Below, piece by piece: positions 1 through 10,340 of a stretch of 64,000 nucleotides of DNA. The notes under the pieces are model-generated. The model worked only from the letters and a program-made list of their open reading frames with translations, did no database searches and was not told where the DNA came from. The stretch is from Eriocheir sinensis. Its lineage: Eukaryota > Arthropoda > Malacostraca > Decapoda > Varunidae. The stretch covers positions 4,948,737-5,012,736 of the forward strand of contig NC_066513.1 of assembly GCF_024679095.1 (NCBI RefSeq). The letters run 5' to 3'. Positions within the stretch are counted from its first letter, which is position 1, and every line of letters begins with the position of its first letter. The translations under genes and the position numbers were made by a program.

Positions 1-308
1 CCGCCCATCCATCTCCTTCTGGTCCCCCTTGTCCTCCTTCTCCTCCTCCCCCTCCTCCTCCCCCTCCTCCTCCTCGTCCTCCCCCTCCTCCTCCCCCTCC
101 TCCTCCTCCTCCTCCTTCTCTTCTTCTTTTTCTTCTTCCTCTTCTTCTTCTTCCTCTTCACCTTCTTCTCCTCCTCCTTCACCTCCACCTCCTCCTACAC
201 CTCCTCCTCCCCGTCCTCGTCCTCCCCCTCCTCCCCGTATTCTTCTTCCTCCTTCTCCTCCTCCTCCTCCTCCTCCTCCTCCTCCTCCTCCTTCTCCTCC
301 CTTGCCTA
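1..308. repeat. (TCC)n / (TTC)n imperfect trinucleotide array
   Basis: Almost pure pyrimidine on the plus strand, with TCC/CTC units grading into TTC and back. Its open frames (poly-Ser/Pro on plus, poly-Arg on minus) are by-products of the repeat. It abuts the 5' end of the family A LINE. Because families A and B both finish in TCC repeats, it may be the tail of another LINE lying outside the window; that is inference. Confidence 0.9.
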
Positions 309-351
309 CAGACGTAGACGCAAGACCATTCTTCCAGCAATCTCCTGTGAA

Positions 352-950
352 AACGGACCACATTTCCCCGGAACAAGAGCCAACACCAAGGTTGCTATAA
401 AACTGGTGGGTGACAGCATTGTTAGAGAGCAATAATTGATTGAGTTCTGTGGAAGAAGCATCAAGAACAGGAGACATTACTGTATTCCCGGTGCAAAACT
501 ACAAGATATAGAAGAAGCGGCAGACTTCGTCTCAGACCGAACGGAACAGGACACACTCTTTGTCTTGCACGCTGGACCCAACAACGTTCAATCAATGCGC
601 ACGGAGGAAATTTTAGCTAACTACCGACGAGTGATCCGCCACTACAAGGAAAAGTCACGCCACATCACTGTCTCCGGAATTCTTCCAAGAATCCACGCCT
701 TCACAGGCTTCCACAGAAAGGCGTCAAAGAACAACAACAGATTGAAGCACCTCTGTCAGGACAAGGAAGTTTCGTTCGCAAATGAGTGGTATCATTTCTA
801 TGATAACCCCGACCTTTTCCGTCCTGCCGGTCTTCACCTTAATTAGATTGACTAAGCACGGCTTGGTAGGTTGCTGAACGAGGAGGTACTTTTGTACTCA
901 AAAAACTCCAAGCGCGGGAGAGACACCAAAGTGCCGTTAACAACCTAACG
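352..950 (+). pseudogene. Family A ORF1 remnant: SGNH/GDSL-type esterase domain
   Basis: Reads as the esterase domain known from ORF1 of CR1-like elements. Block I (LVGDSIVREQ, from about 400) supplies the Ser of GDS. An in-frame TAA follows at once, then FCGR and a long open stretch at 436-846. The block III region reads HAGPNNV, where esterases usually have GxND, so the Asp is replaced by Asn. The C-terminal block reads RPAGLHLN where family B has RDGVHLN, so the acidic residue of the catalytic Asp-His pair is Ala here. Stops then interrupt a tail reading ARLGRLLNEEV. The domain should be inactive. In the family, ORF1 proteins accompany the RNA; the esterase's exact role is not settled. Confidence 0.8.
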
Positions 951-1029
951 GTAGAGACCGCCCAGCATACACCAAGGCCTCCAACAGAAAACATTTACAG
1001 ACACCAGACTACTAAGTCTAGAAGCGTTG

Positions 1030-2232
1030 CAGTCAAGAAGGACATTTCTGTCCTATACACTAACGCACGGAGCTTAATACCTAAACGGGATGAGTTACTT
1101 GCCTACATTGACGTGGAAAGACCGGACGTGATTGCCATCACCGAAACGTGGGCCACCTCTGACCACCTAATGACCGAATTCTCAATTCCAGGATACGAAA
1201 GCTTCTACAAAAACAGACTTCACAAGAAAGAAAGAGGTGTTTTATGCTACGTCAAGAACAAATACCCGGCAGTGAAAATAACCAAAGAGCACTCAGAGAA
1301 ATATGACACCGTTTATATTGAACTGGAAACTAGCAAGCACAACAAAATAACGATTGGAAACGTATACAGACCTCCAAAGCAACAAGCAGCGGATGACGCA
1401 GCGCTGTATGAGGAAATTCACACCATGACACAAAACAACAGTCAGTCATTACTGGGGACTTTAACTGTTCCAACATTGACTGGACTACGATGAATGGAAA
1501 TCGGGAGGGTAACAGATTGCTCGAAATGCTAGAAGACACTTTTATAACTCAGACCGTTACCCACCTGACAAGGGAAAATAACTTATAAGACCTAGTACTC
1601 GTGAGTGATCCCGACCTCACACGTGAATGTCGTCAAGTCGGCGAAAAACTAGGTGGTTGCGACCATCACCTAATTCGCCTTAAGATCAGAACAGACCATG
1701 AACTCACCGAAAATACGTCCAAGATTCCAGACTACAAAAGAGCCAATTTTAATCTCGCCCGTGAGCTGCTAACCCAGATAACTTCATTGCTGTGGACGGC
1801 GCGTGGAACTACTTCAAGAACAAACTCCTAGAGGTAGAGAGAACAACTGTTCCGGTGAAGACTATGAGATCAAGTAATGCCATAAGCCCACCATGGATTA
1901 CTACGCAAGTTCGACGGGCGATTAATTTAAAGAAGAGAATATACAACTTGCTAAAGGAAAACAGCACTGATGAGGCACGCGAACAGTACCATCAAAGCCT
2001 CAGAGCTTGCAAAACTCTCATTTGACAGCGTAAACGCAACTATGAAAAGCAAATTGCACGCGAAGCCAGGTCCAACCCGAAAAAGTTCTTCATGTATATA
2101 AGAACCAAAAATAAGACAAAAAGCAATACCGGTCCCCTAAAAGATGAAAGTGACGTACTAATCCAGGACAGCAGACAAATGGTCGAAATCCTAAACAAAA
2201 ACTTCGCTTCTGTGTTGACGTTCGAGAACACC
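1030..2232 (+). pseudogene. Family A ORF2, endonuclease half (AP/EEP-type)
   Basis: Starts near VKKDISVLYTNARSL and runs through the apurinic-type endonuclease: DVIAITETWA (catalytic Glu), a YRPP motif near 1370, and a GDFN-equivalent block near 1453 that is frameshifted relative to the upstream frame. The C-terminal block reads GCDHHLIRL (about 1658), with the final catalytic Asp-His. An in-frame TAA lies before LVLVSDPDLTRE and another in the linker near 2023. Frames change at about 1455 and 1780. The linker ends at TFENT, where transposon P1 is inserted. The enzyme would nick target DNA to prime reverse transcription; this copy cannot be translated through. Confidence 0.85.
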
Positions 2233-3830
2233 CATGGAGGTAGGATTAGGAGGAGGCGGCGCGCTGTGGGAGAATGTGAAGTAGAATCCGCCATCTTGAG
2301 ATTGGCAAGAAGCAGGTGTCGGCCGCTCCCAGCCTCACCTAGGCTTAGCTTTGACCTGACTGCGCCCTACCTAGACCTCACTACAGACAAGAATCACTGC
2401 ATTCAGTCATTCGTCAAAGTCAATGGACTATGTGTGGACGTGCCTCGCGGGCTGCTCACGATGCCAGTGGTACAGGAAGAAAATGAATGTTAAATTAGCT
2501 GCACAGCTGCTCAGTGAATCAGTAGCACAGTCTCTTAGATTCTGTATCGATGAACAAATCAGTGAATTTGGAGGTTGTGAAGCCACAATTGATTTCATTA
2601 TGGGTTTCAACACAGTTTGACATCATGAATTCTAGAAATCATCACGCAACAGGCTACAAGTGTACCATGAAACATAATAATGCTGATAAAATGAAAGATT
2701 TCCTGATATCAGCAGAAGCATATATTAGATTACTTGCGTTCTCTGATGGGCAGCTCGTTATATCATCTAATAGGAAGACAGGCTTTCTTGGTTTTCTCTT
2801 CTGCATAAGAAGCCTACAGTATCTACGTATATGAAACCTTAATTGCTACTCCAGAACCCACCCTTAAGTTATTGATGACATACAAATTAAGTCAGGACCA
2901 TATTGATTTGCTATTTGGACTGATAAGAGGTATGGGAGGTTTGAATAATAATCCAACAGTGAGGCAATTTTCTTCTGCATATAAGAAAGTGCTCGTTCAC
3001 AATGATTTACAAGATACTGTTCGAGGCATACAACAATTTAGGGCAGGGGGCTATTAGTAAGTTAGTTATTTCAGTGCTGGCTTATTGCTACAAAAAAAAA
3101 AAAAATTATTCCCCACCATAACTAATCACATGTATGACACAGACCCTCAGGAAAACTACCTGCATCTGTTAGTTAAGGCAGTTGCTGAGACATATTTGCA
3201 GGTACGGTTTAAGTATGATGCTACACAGATAACTAATAAATTAGCAAGTAATGTTAAGGTAAGGAGCCGTCAGTTGTCCACCAAACTTATTAATTTCAGT
3301 GGCCAATAAATAAAAAGCAAACCTACTTCCAATTTATCTTGTTAAATTTAGGATGGATGATTGTATAATAGTGTACTTATAATTATGTACTTTACAATTA
3401 GCTTATAAATCAGGTATTATTAGTAGTGATTGAATATCTATTATCCACAAAAGATATAAAATCAGGGTTTAGGTTACTAGAAAAATGGTCGTTAATGCAT
3501 GTACGTATATTTGTATTTCTAGCATGTAGCGCATCGCACTGAAAATACTTATTGTCGCGCATGAGTACTTGTTTAAATACAACTAAATATTAATTTGAAA
3601 TGTACTGGGAATAATAATAAAAATGTCTTAGTCTAAAAGCAAGAAAAAAGTTGTAGTACTTTAACAGATAGCGAAACAACTGATAAAAACATTTAATAAA
3701 GCTACTGATACTAAGAGTTGGCGCGGCCATCCTGCCAGTCCTGGGCGTTGGCGAGCGCGGGCAAACTGGCTTCACTTTCCTGGGACACCTCACCCAGCTC
3801 GCGCCGTCTCCTCCTAATCCTACCTCCATG
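2233..3830 (+). mobile_element. P-type DNA transposon P1 (non-autonomous, complete ends)
   Basis: A cut-and-paste transposon of 1598 bp with 31-bp terminal inverted repeats (2233-2263 and 3800-3830) that differ at one position. The ends begin CATGGAGGTAGGATTAGGAG and finish with its complement. It is flanked by an exact 8-bp direct repeat, AGAACACC, at 2225-2232 and 3831-3838. CATG termini, a 31-bp TIR and an 8-bp duplication all match what is known of the Drosophila P element. The interior keeps only C-terminal transposase coding sequence. It sits inside family A ORF2 and is therefore younger than that copy. An AATAAA lies just after the last transposase codons near 3307. Confidence 0.93.
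2477..3309 (+). pseudogene. P1 transposase remnant, C-terminal P/THAP9-like region
   Basis: Pieces in several frames read in order as a P-element/THAP9-type transposase: KMNVKLAAQLLSESVAQSL (about 2481), then FDIMNSRNHHATGYKC (about 2617), then a segment with SNRKTGFLGFLFCIRSL (about 2767). LSQDHIDLLFGLIRG with NNPTVRQF follows at 2887-2970, and a basic C-terminus ends in KLINFSGQ before the stop at 3309. The N-terminal THAP DNA-binding domain and most of the catalytic region are absent. Compared with P2, the stretch after the LVHND block is also deleted (junction near 3026). The piece cannot encode an active enzyme; transposition would need a full-length relative elsewhere. Confidence 0.85.
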
Positions 3831-4534
3831 AGAACACCCAGTCCGTACCCGAGAACCCTACCCCACCGATGGGAATCACACCCCTAGAAATTGGATGGAT
3901 GTGAAAAAAGTACCTAGATAAACTCGAGACAAACAAGTCCACCGGACCCGACGTCTTGTCACCCAGGCTGCTCAAGGAACTTAAGCAAAAAATCCTCACA
4001 CCACTCACCGCCATATATAATCTGACACTACAACAAAACAAAGTTCCAAAAGACTGGAAGCAAGCGAACGTAACACCGATGTACAAAAAGGGAGACAAGA
4101 GCGTGGCCTTAAACTACAGACCAATCAGCTTGACCTCAGTGGCGGGAAAAATTCTCGAGAAGATCATCAGAGACAAACTCGTTAAGCTCCTTGAAGACGA
4201 CATCATTCGCGATGCTCAGCACGGTTTCAGGAATAAGCGATCATGCTTAACCAACTTACTGAATTTCTTCCAAGGTATCTATGAAAACTGGGGTAATCAT
4301 ATCCCCAGTGATGTTACATATTTAGACTTTCAAAAAGCCTTTGAAAAAGTGCCACACGAAAGACTTCTCAAGAAACTTAAGTCGGCGGGGTTAGGCGACA
4401 ATCTGACAGCGTGGATCAAAGACTGACTCACTGGAAGAAAACAACGAGTTGTACTCAACGGACAGGCTTCCGAGTGGCTCCCGGTCAAAAGTGGAGTGCC
4501 ACATGGGGTCAGTGCTGGGATCCATACTCTTCAT

Positions 4535-4615
<81 letters not shown>

Positions 4616-5439
4616 ACGACCTAGAACTAGGATTAAAATCCACTCTTTCAAAATTTGCCGACGACACAAAGGTGGGTGGGAAGTCCCTCACGACAGCAGA
4701 CTGCGAAATTATCCAGAGAGACCAGAACCAGATCACTCAGTGGCCAGAAAAATGGCAGATGTCTTTAAACACTACCAAATGTAAAGTAATGCATATCGGA
4801 TCCAGAAACAGCAACTGCACATACCTCATGGGTGGCGAACCACTACAGGTAGTGCAAGAGGAAAGAAACCTCGGGGTCACCACCAGCAGTGACCTGAAAC
4901 AAACAAAACACTGCAAATCCGCCTGTAAGAAAGCCAATACAATGCTCGGGTTCTTAGCGAGTAACTTCGAATAAAAGACGCCGGGAGTTATGTTATCATT
5001 GTATAATTCGCTGGTAAGGTCCCACCTGGAATACGCTGTGCAATTCTGGTTGAATTACCTGAGCACCGGGCTACGAAGATGATACTATTACTGAGGACGA
5101 AGCCCTACGAAGACCGACTCGAGCGACTCAACCTCTTCACGTTGGAAAAGAGACGACTGCGGGGAGACATGATACAAGACATTAGTCTTTAAGTACCTGA
5201 GCAAGTTCAGCAATGTTGATCACTTCAAACTCTTCACGCAACAAACAAACCCGAGGACAAGAAACTACGGAAAAACACTTCAAGCAAAGGGATGCAATAT
5301 CGACATCGGCAGGAGTTATGTTTCGAATAAAAAATTTCGCCACTGGAACAGCCTTCCTGCAGAAGTGGTTAGCGCAGAGACAATCAACTCCTTCAAAAAA
5401 TGCATTGATCGCCACTTTGCTGCAACGGGAGTGAACTGA
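3831..5439 (+). pseudogene. Family A ORF2, reverse transcriptase half
   Basis: Resumes after P1 with NKSTGPDVLSPRLLKELK (about 3930) and continues through NYRPISLTSVAGKI, DAQHGFRNKRSC and TYLDFQKAFEKVPHERLL (motif A, catalytic Asp). A TGA at 4424 replaces the Trp codon expected in the ...KDWLTGRKQ block. A frameshift follows the GVP block, and a (TA)n array is expanded inside the codons of the conserved YINDL segment. The catalytic box reads KFADDTK (4651-4671), so both Asp remain. The thumb and C-terminal region follow with more stops and frameshifts, ending in a block (RHWNSLPAEVV) and a terminal CIDRHFAATGVN before TGA at 5437. Confidence 0.88.
4537..4612. repeat. (TA)n microsatellite inside the RT coding region
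   Basis: About 38 TA units lie exactly where the RT codons for Tyr-Ile of YINDLE should be. The parental sequence probably contained a short TACATATATC run that expanded in place. The array joins frames that are out of register on its two sides. Confidence 0.95.
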
Positions 5440-5690
5440 ACGTATCCAAAAGTAGGTACACAAGTGCTTTAATCTTTCCCTGCAAGCCACTCCTATGGCT
5501 AACGGATTGATTAAGTCACCGAAAGCAGGCAGCCTTGTAATGGGCCAGCAGGCTTTCTGCTACCTGCTAGTCCATGTTTCCATGTATACTCCTCTTCCTG
5601 CTTCATATATATTTCCTCGCCCACTTTGTCCAAGACGACTTCCTTCCTTCTCCTCCTTCTCCTCCTTCTCCTCCTCCTCCTCACTCCTGT

Positions 5691-6300
5691 GGTTGGGGGG
5701 TGTAAGAATTCTACTACCGTATTCCCTGCGTGTCGTAAAAGGCGACTAAAAGGGACTACTTTCTTTCTCCCCGGACTATTACCTTTTTTTTTTTTTTCCT
5801 TCCTATGGGTAGTCTATCCAAGGGTTGTCACCTTCCCCTACACTTTAAGGACACATCCCTTCCTTTCCTTCCTTTCTACAGGTATTCTACCCAGCCTCTA
5901 GTCTCAGTCTTCCTCCGATGTTTCTCTCACTATCCCGGGAGGTTCTAGTCACTTCGGAGTCTTCGCGGCGGTGTTCTTTTTTTCCTGCGGAGTCATCGGA
6001 GCACACCAGGTCCCTTAGGACAGGGCCCGCAAGGCTCGTGCTTGAAGGGGAACACATGTGATGCTCTTGGGTGGCTGACTCCTTCTCTCTACCCAGTGTG
6101 GGTGATGGGTAACCACGCCGGCCGGACGAAGCTCAAGGACAAATTCGACAGGGTTGACAAGGTTGCCAGTTTTAAATCCGAAGGCTCATCACTCATAATG
6201 TCCATTTTCTGTTTTTTTCTGGCCCAGCGGAGGTCTCCATACCTTTATTTTCCTGGGGCAATGGGAAACCGCAGTATCTCTTTTCTATGCATTTAACTTT
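5691..6300. other. No gene recognised; possible 5' UTR or older repeat upstream of family B
   Basis: Starts with a T/G-rich stretch and a GTGTCGTAAAAGGCGACTAA segment (near 5731). It holds a 15-base T run near 5787 and several CCTTCC tracts. I see no coding sequence that makes sense. The stretch could be 5' UTR of the family B LINE that follows, or a separate repeat. A second copy was not found in this window. Confidence 0.4.
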
Positions 6301-7258
6301 TTTAAACTGTATTACTGTGACACCCTTAAGTTTTACTGTAACTGCGCTCTAATTGCTTTCATTGTCAACCTGAGAGATTGCGAAGTATGTTGCGAGAAGT
6401 ACTCTCCCAAGTATTTTAGTAACTCCTCTGCTTGTCGCTTTTATGTTAGCGACCGTAAGTATGACGATTTGAAAATGAAATATGACATTTTAGAAAGACA
6501 ACACGAAACCCTGAAGGAGTTTGTTGCGGCCAACATAGTTGTGCCACAGACTAGCGACACTGCCCCTTCCTTGCCCAACCCGACCGTACCGACCTATGCC
6601 CAAGTCACGAGAACTCCGAGTACCGAAGCACCTGATGACGGTTTAATTCCTGTAAGGAATGGAGCCAGGCCTTATACGCCAAGAAAAATGTTGCAACTCA
6701 CGACCTTCAGTCGATTTTGTATTTTAAAGGAGAAAGTTGATGAGGAACACGAAACCCGGTTGATTGGCGATTCAATGATCAGAGGTCAGTAAACAGAATT
6801 TTGCGGGCGTGCTTCATATGATGAACGTAAGCGCATGTGTTTCCCTGATATAGGTGTAGATGGCATCACTGCGACGCGCGACGATGTTATGACCGGCTCA
6901 GACCAAAACTTACTATTCGTCACCCATGTCGGAACAAGCGACGTCAAGGTCAATCGTTTAGAAAAATTAATGGAAAAGTATCGTAGACTGATCAGACAAT
7001 TCAAGAAAAAAACAAACAACATAATGATATCTGGTATCCTCCCGCGGATGAGACACAGTAACGCTTTTTACAGCAAAGCCATCAGCACTAACAACAGACT
7101 AAAGTCATTATGTGCTCAAGAAAATGTCGAGTTTTGAACTTTTGGAATAACTTTTATAGTGCAAATGATTTGTACGAACGCGATGGTGTGCACCTAAATC
7201 CCATCGGGGCGGCTAGACTTGGAAGACTTCTTGGTGAGCAGGTGTCACTTTTCAGAGA
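6301..7258 (+). pseudogene. Family B ORF1: Cys-rich N-terminus plus SGNH esterase domain
   Basis: The frame is open from at least 6241 and contains a Cys-rich patch (CDTLKFYCNC, then CEVCC, 6316-6390). This could be a degraded zinc-binding or PHD-like domain, as reported in some CR1 ORF1 proteins, but that is tentative. A Ser/Thr/Pro-rich linker follows. The esterase begins with RLIGDSMIRGQ (Ser nucleophile, about 6758), is interrupted by TAA at 6790, then continues with TEFCGR, HVGTSDV (Asn of the usual GTND is Ser), SGILPRM and NRLKSLC. A frameshift after NVEF precedes YERDGVHLNPIGAARLGRLL (7170-7230), where the Asp-His pair is intact. Confidence 0.82.
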
Positions 7259-7344
7259 AAAAAAAAAAAAACAGTGAGCCCCGATAGAGAACGTCACGTA
7301 AACAATCAAAGGACCACCAACCAATCCCACCATGACCATATAAA

Positions 7345-8136
7345 CGCGTGATATGTAAACGCCCGCAGCATACGAAACAAATTCATAGACCTGGTAGAAC
7401 TTGCTGCAACGGAAAACTTCCACATTATCGCCGTCGCGGAGTCATGGTTGAATACAAATAATAGAGATTATATTGCGGAATTTAGCTTACCCGGCTATTC
7501 AATTTTTCTTTGCGACAGAGAAAACAGAGTTGGTGGTGGCGTAGTCTTATATATTCGAGCTGGTTTAAATCCACGTGTTATGAAAGTAGAAAGAATAAGT
7601 AATATAGACACAGTTTTCGTAGAAATTAAAAACCGTTCAAGTAAATTAGTTATTGCCATTGTTTATAGACCTCCAAACCAAGCAATGCAAATAGACAGAA
7701 AACTGTTCGAATAAATTTCTAACATTTGCAATCAATTTGAAGCTGTAATTATGGGAGACTTTTACTTACCAGTAAAGAGTTGGGGAGACACATTAAATAT
7801 ACACTCAGGTCACGATCTATACATTAACTTATTAGAAAGTGCGCCTTATCAGCATGTGCATAAAAACGAGTGAAGAAAGAATACCAGACTACCGACGTGC
7901 GGATTTTGACAAACTAAGAAATTTACTAGCTAATGCAGACTGGAGCGAAATTTCTGCAGCCTCAAATATAAATAAAGCTTGGGAAACATTCACAGAAACT
8001 TTAAGTAGAGCCGTGAATTTATGTGTATACCATTCGTTAAAAGACGACCAACAGCCAACTGGAAGCCTAAGTGGTGAAACAATAAACTCAAACGCTAAAT
8101 TGACAATAAAAATCGAGCGCGTCGCAAATACCTGGT
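7345..8136 (+). pseudogene. Family B ORF2, endonuclease part with internal deletion
   Basis: YVNARSIRNKFIDLVELAA opens the endonuclease, followed by IIAVAESWLN (catalytic Glu), a Gly-rich strand VGGGVVLYIRAGL, VYRPPN (about 7667) and MGDFYLP, where the family has GDFN. A TAA lies at 7712. After YQHVHK (about 7860) about 150 bp are missing compared with the minus-strand relative at 50496-50757, so the SSDHRTI block with the last catalytic Asp-His is gone. The linker IPDYRRADFDKLRNLL follows. A second deletion fuses it to the RT N-terminus near 8130. Confidence 0.85.
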
Positions 8137-9640
8137 CCAGATAAAATATCCCAGCGTATTCTTAAAGAGGCAAAACATCAGATCAACAAGCCCCTCTTGA
8201 GCACATTTTCAAAGTCGCTAAACACAGGAAAAGTACCACTAGAATGGAAAGTCGCTAACGTAACTCCTATCTTTATGATTGACTTGCATGATTGACGTTA
8301 GACTGATCGGTCGATAATTACCTGTGTCGCAACCAGGTAATTATCGACCGATCAGTCTAACGTCAATCATGCATGTTCAGAATTTTAAAGACAATCATTC
8401 GCGAAAAAATGGTCAAGTTTTTTTTAAGATAACATACTAATTAAGGATTGGCAACATGGTTTTCGAATCAAACGTTCCTGTTTGACTAACCTTCTCGACT
8501 TCTTCAACTACATCTTTAATGTGTACGATGAAAGTCAATTAGTAGACATTGTATATTTGCATTTTCAGAAAGCATTTGACAAAGTCCCTCACAACCGCCT
8601 CCTTAGTAAATTGCAAGCTCACCCTATAATTGGTAATATTCATAAGTGGCTCAAAGACTGGCTGACTGACCGTAAACAGAAAGTTATTATGAATGGTATA
8701 TCATCTGACCGGCGAGATGTCAAAAGCGGTGTTCCACAGGGGTCGGTGTTAGGACCTGTTCTGTTTTTAGTGTACGTAAATGACATTGACGAGGGGCTAT
8801 CGTGTAAAATATCGAAATTTGCAGACGACATAAAAATAGCCAGCATAGCCACTACGACTATGGATAAAGAACACTTCCAAGCTGATCTCGAAAGTTTAAG
8901 TAGTTGGGCACGAACATAGCAAATGGATTTCAATATTGAAAAGTGCAAGGTTATGCATATCGGAATCAACAACGATCGTATTCATTATCAAATTAACGGA
9001 GTGCAACTCTCTGAAGCCAACAAAGAAAAAGATCTTGGAGTAATAATTTCGAACGATCTTAAACCGAGTCAACATTGCACAGTAGTAGTAACAACTGCCA
9101 ACAAACTGATCGGATATATTGATTGTACATTTCATCATAAATCAGAAAAAGTAATATTGACACTGTACATTTCGTTATTTCGTCCACATCTTGAGTATTG
9201 CGTTCAGTTTTGGTCTCTCTATTACAGAAAGGATATTGATAAACTCGAGAGGGTACAGCGTCGAGCCACGAAAATTATCCCAAGACTGCGAAACAAACCG
9301 TACGAGGACAGACTTAAAGAACTTAACTTATTCAGCTTATCATAGCGCAGGCTAAGAGGTGACCTTATGGAAGCGTTTAAAATTTTCAAGAGATTTGATA
9401 ACGTTAATGTTCATGATTATTTTAGTCTCTCAATCAAGTGTAACAAGAAACAATGGATACAAAATAACGAGGAAGTGTTTCAACTCAAATGTATCAATAC
9501 ACTTCTTCAACCGTGTCATCAATGTATGGAATGGTCTGCCTCAAAACGTCGTCGAAAGCGAAACTATTTGCACGTTCAAAACCGACTAGACAAATATTTA
9601 GAAGCTAACTCGAACATCTGCTATGTTGCTCCGGTCTAAC
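8137..9640 (+). pseudogene. Family B ORF2, reverse transcriptase part
   Basis: Begins with PGPDKISQRILKEAKHQINK and KVPLEWKVANVTPIF, then hits the foldback at 8285-8373. The right arm still encodes the conserved YRPISLTSI segment. Motif A reads VYLHFQKAFDKVPHNRLL; the GVPQGSVLGPVLF block is intact and the catalytic box is KFADDIK (8815-8835). A TAG interrupts after SSWART (8917). The C-terminal part reads KCKVMHIGI, then LERVQRRATKIIPRLR, and a TAG after LFSLS. The final block is frameshifted and ends near 9640. The copy is inactive but well enough preserved to define the family. Confidence 0.88.
8285..8373. repeat. Perfect 40-bp inverted repeat with 9-nt loop (foldback)
   Basis: Arms 8285-8324 and 8334-8373 are exact complements around the loop TGTCGCAAC. 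The right arm is ordinary RT sequence (YRPISLTSI codons); the left arm is an inverted extra copy of it. This looks like a template-switch or snap-back product made during reverse transcription or repair. Confidence 0.95.
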
Positions 9641-9925
9641 AGAAAGTTGTCGTGTATGATCTTCCTTCTGTCCATGTAAAATTCCATTGTAGTTTTTTTC
9701 TATACTACATGGTATTTTTCCTTTTCATGTCAGCCTCGGCTGGAGGGACTGGTGGGAGCGGAGGAGCCTTCTCCTTTGCTGTCCTGTGTCTCTGACTCGT
9801 AGATTAGAGTAGATGGTAGCAACAACAAACAGCCTAGTTAGGACCAAGAAGTCTGTTGCTATTTGCTTTTCCTTTGTACTCCTTTGTACTCCTCCTCCTC
9901 CTCCTCCTCTTTCTCCTCCTTTTTC
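9641..9925 (+). repeat. Family B 3' UTR and (TCC)n tail
   Basis: Non-coding end of family B copy 1. The same segment recurs on the plus strand at 60115-60378 and, inverted, at 57447-57650. It closes with a duplicated CCTTTGTACT followed by TCC units. Confidence 0.85.
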
Positions 9926-9980
9926 ATATTTTTTTTCTTGCTTGTGTTGGCTCTTTATGGCTCAGGGGGCAGTCAAGAGC

Positions 9981-9982
<2 letters not shown>

Positions 9983-10054
<72 letters not shown>

Positions 10055-10072
10055 GAACGCCCCCCCCCCCCC
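9983..10072. repeat. (CA)n microsatellite followed by poly(C)
   Basis: Uninterrupted CA units to 10050, then TATAGAACG and a C run of about 14. It is followed by GTAT-rich sequence to about 10190. Predicted poly-His/Thr frames here are artefacts of the repeat. Confidence 0.95.
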
Positions 10073-10202
10073 TCTTTAGACAGTGCTACCAAGAAAATGG
10101 ACAGAATTAGATCCAAATCATATGTTTGTGTATGTACGTATGTATATGTGTATAGGTGTGTGTATGTATGTGTGTATGTATGTATCATCGTAGATGCGTC
10201 TT

Positions 10203-10340
10203 GATGCTCCCTTGCAAGCGTTCAAGTCGTAGTCAGGAAAAAATACAGACGAAGGAAGGCTATTTTCAAGTTTACTAGTGAAGGAAAATAAGAGAATGAA
10301 AATGCTGGCTAACTCTTGCATAAGGGGGTTTGGACAAGTG
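10203..10340 (-). mobile_element. Family C LINE, short 3' fragment
   Basis: Reads on the minus strand as the last residues of the family C ORF2, including SLPSSVFFPDYDLN, diverged from the copies at 19600-19830 and 52882-53030. No conserved catalytic part is present. It ends against an old minus-strand SINE. Confidence 0.75.

Larger units (their letters stand above)
352..5690 (+). mobile_element. CR1-like non-LTR retrotransposon, family A copy 1, split by P1
   Basis: A degraded two-ORF LINE. ORF1 has an SGNH esterase-like domain; ORF2 has an AP-type endonuclease and a reverse transcriptase. The order esterase, endonuclease, RT is typical of CR1-group elements. ORF2 is interrupted at 2233-3830 by a P-type transposon, and the frame resumes on the far side. 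The 3' UTR (about 5440-5690) ends in imperfect TCC repeats. A minus-strand relative at 52055-57440 shares the 3' UTR, including the phrase around TTAAGTCACCGAAAGCAGGC. Clade assignment rests on motif memory, not on a tree. Confidence 0.85.
6301..9925 (+). mobile_element. CR1-like non-LTR retrotransposon, family B copy 1
   Basis: Second esterase-bearing LINE, related to family A but distinct. Order: Cys-rich N-terminus, esterase ORF1, endonuclease, RT, then a 3' UTR (9641-9885) ending in TTTGTACTCCTTTGTACTCC and a TCC array. Two internal deletions remove the end of the endonuclease and most of the linker. A 40-bp perfect foldback sits in the RT. Relatives of the same family occur at 48160-50757 and 57445-58976 (minus) and 60115-60478 (plus, fragments). 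Confidence 0.88.

Noticed and set aside
29..400. 123-codon poly-Ser/Pro open frame and its Arg-rich minus-strand shadow
   Set aside because: Produced by the TCC/TTC array; no motif or gene context.
2040..2294. Minus-strand ORF over the left end of P1
   Set aside because: Shadow of LINE linker and TIR sequence in the opposite direction.
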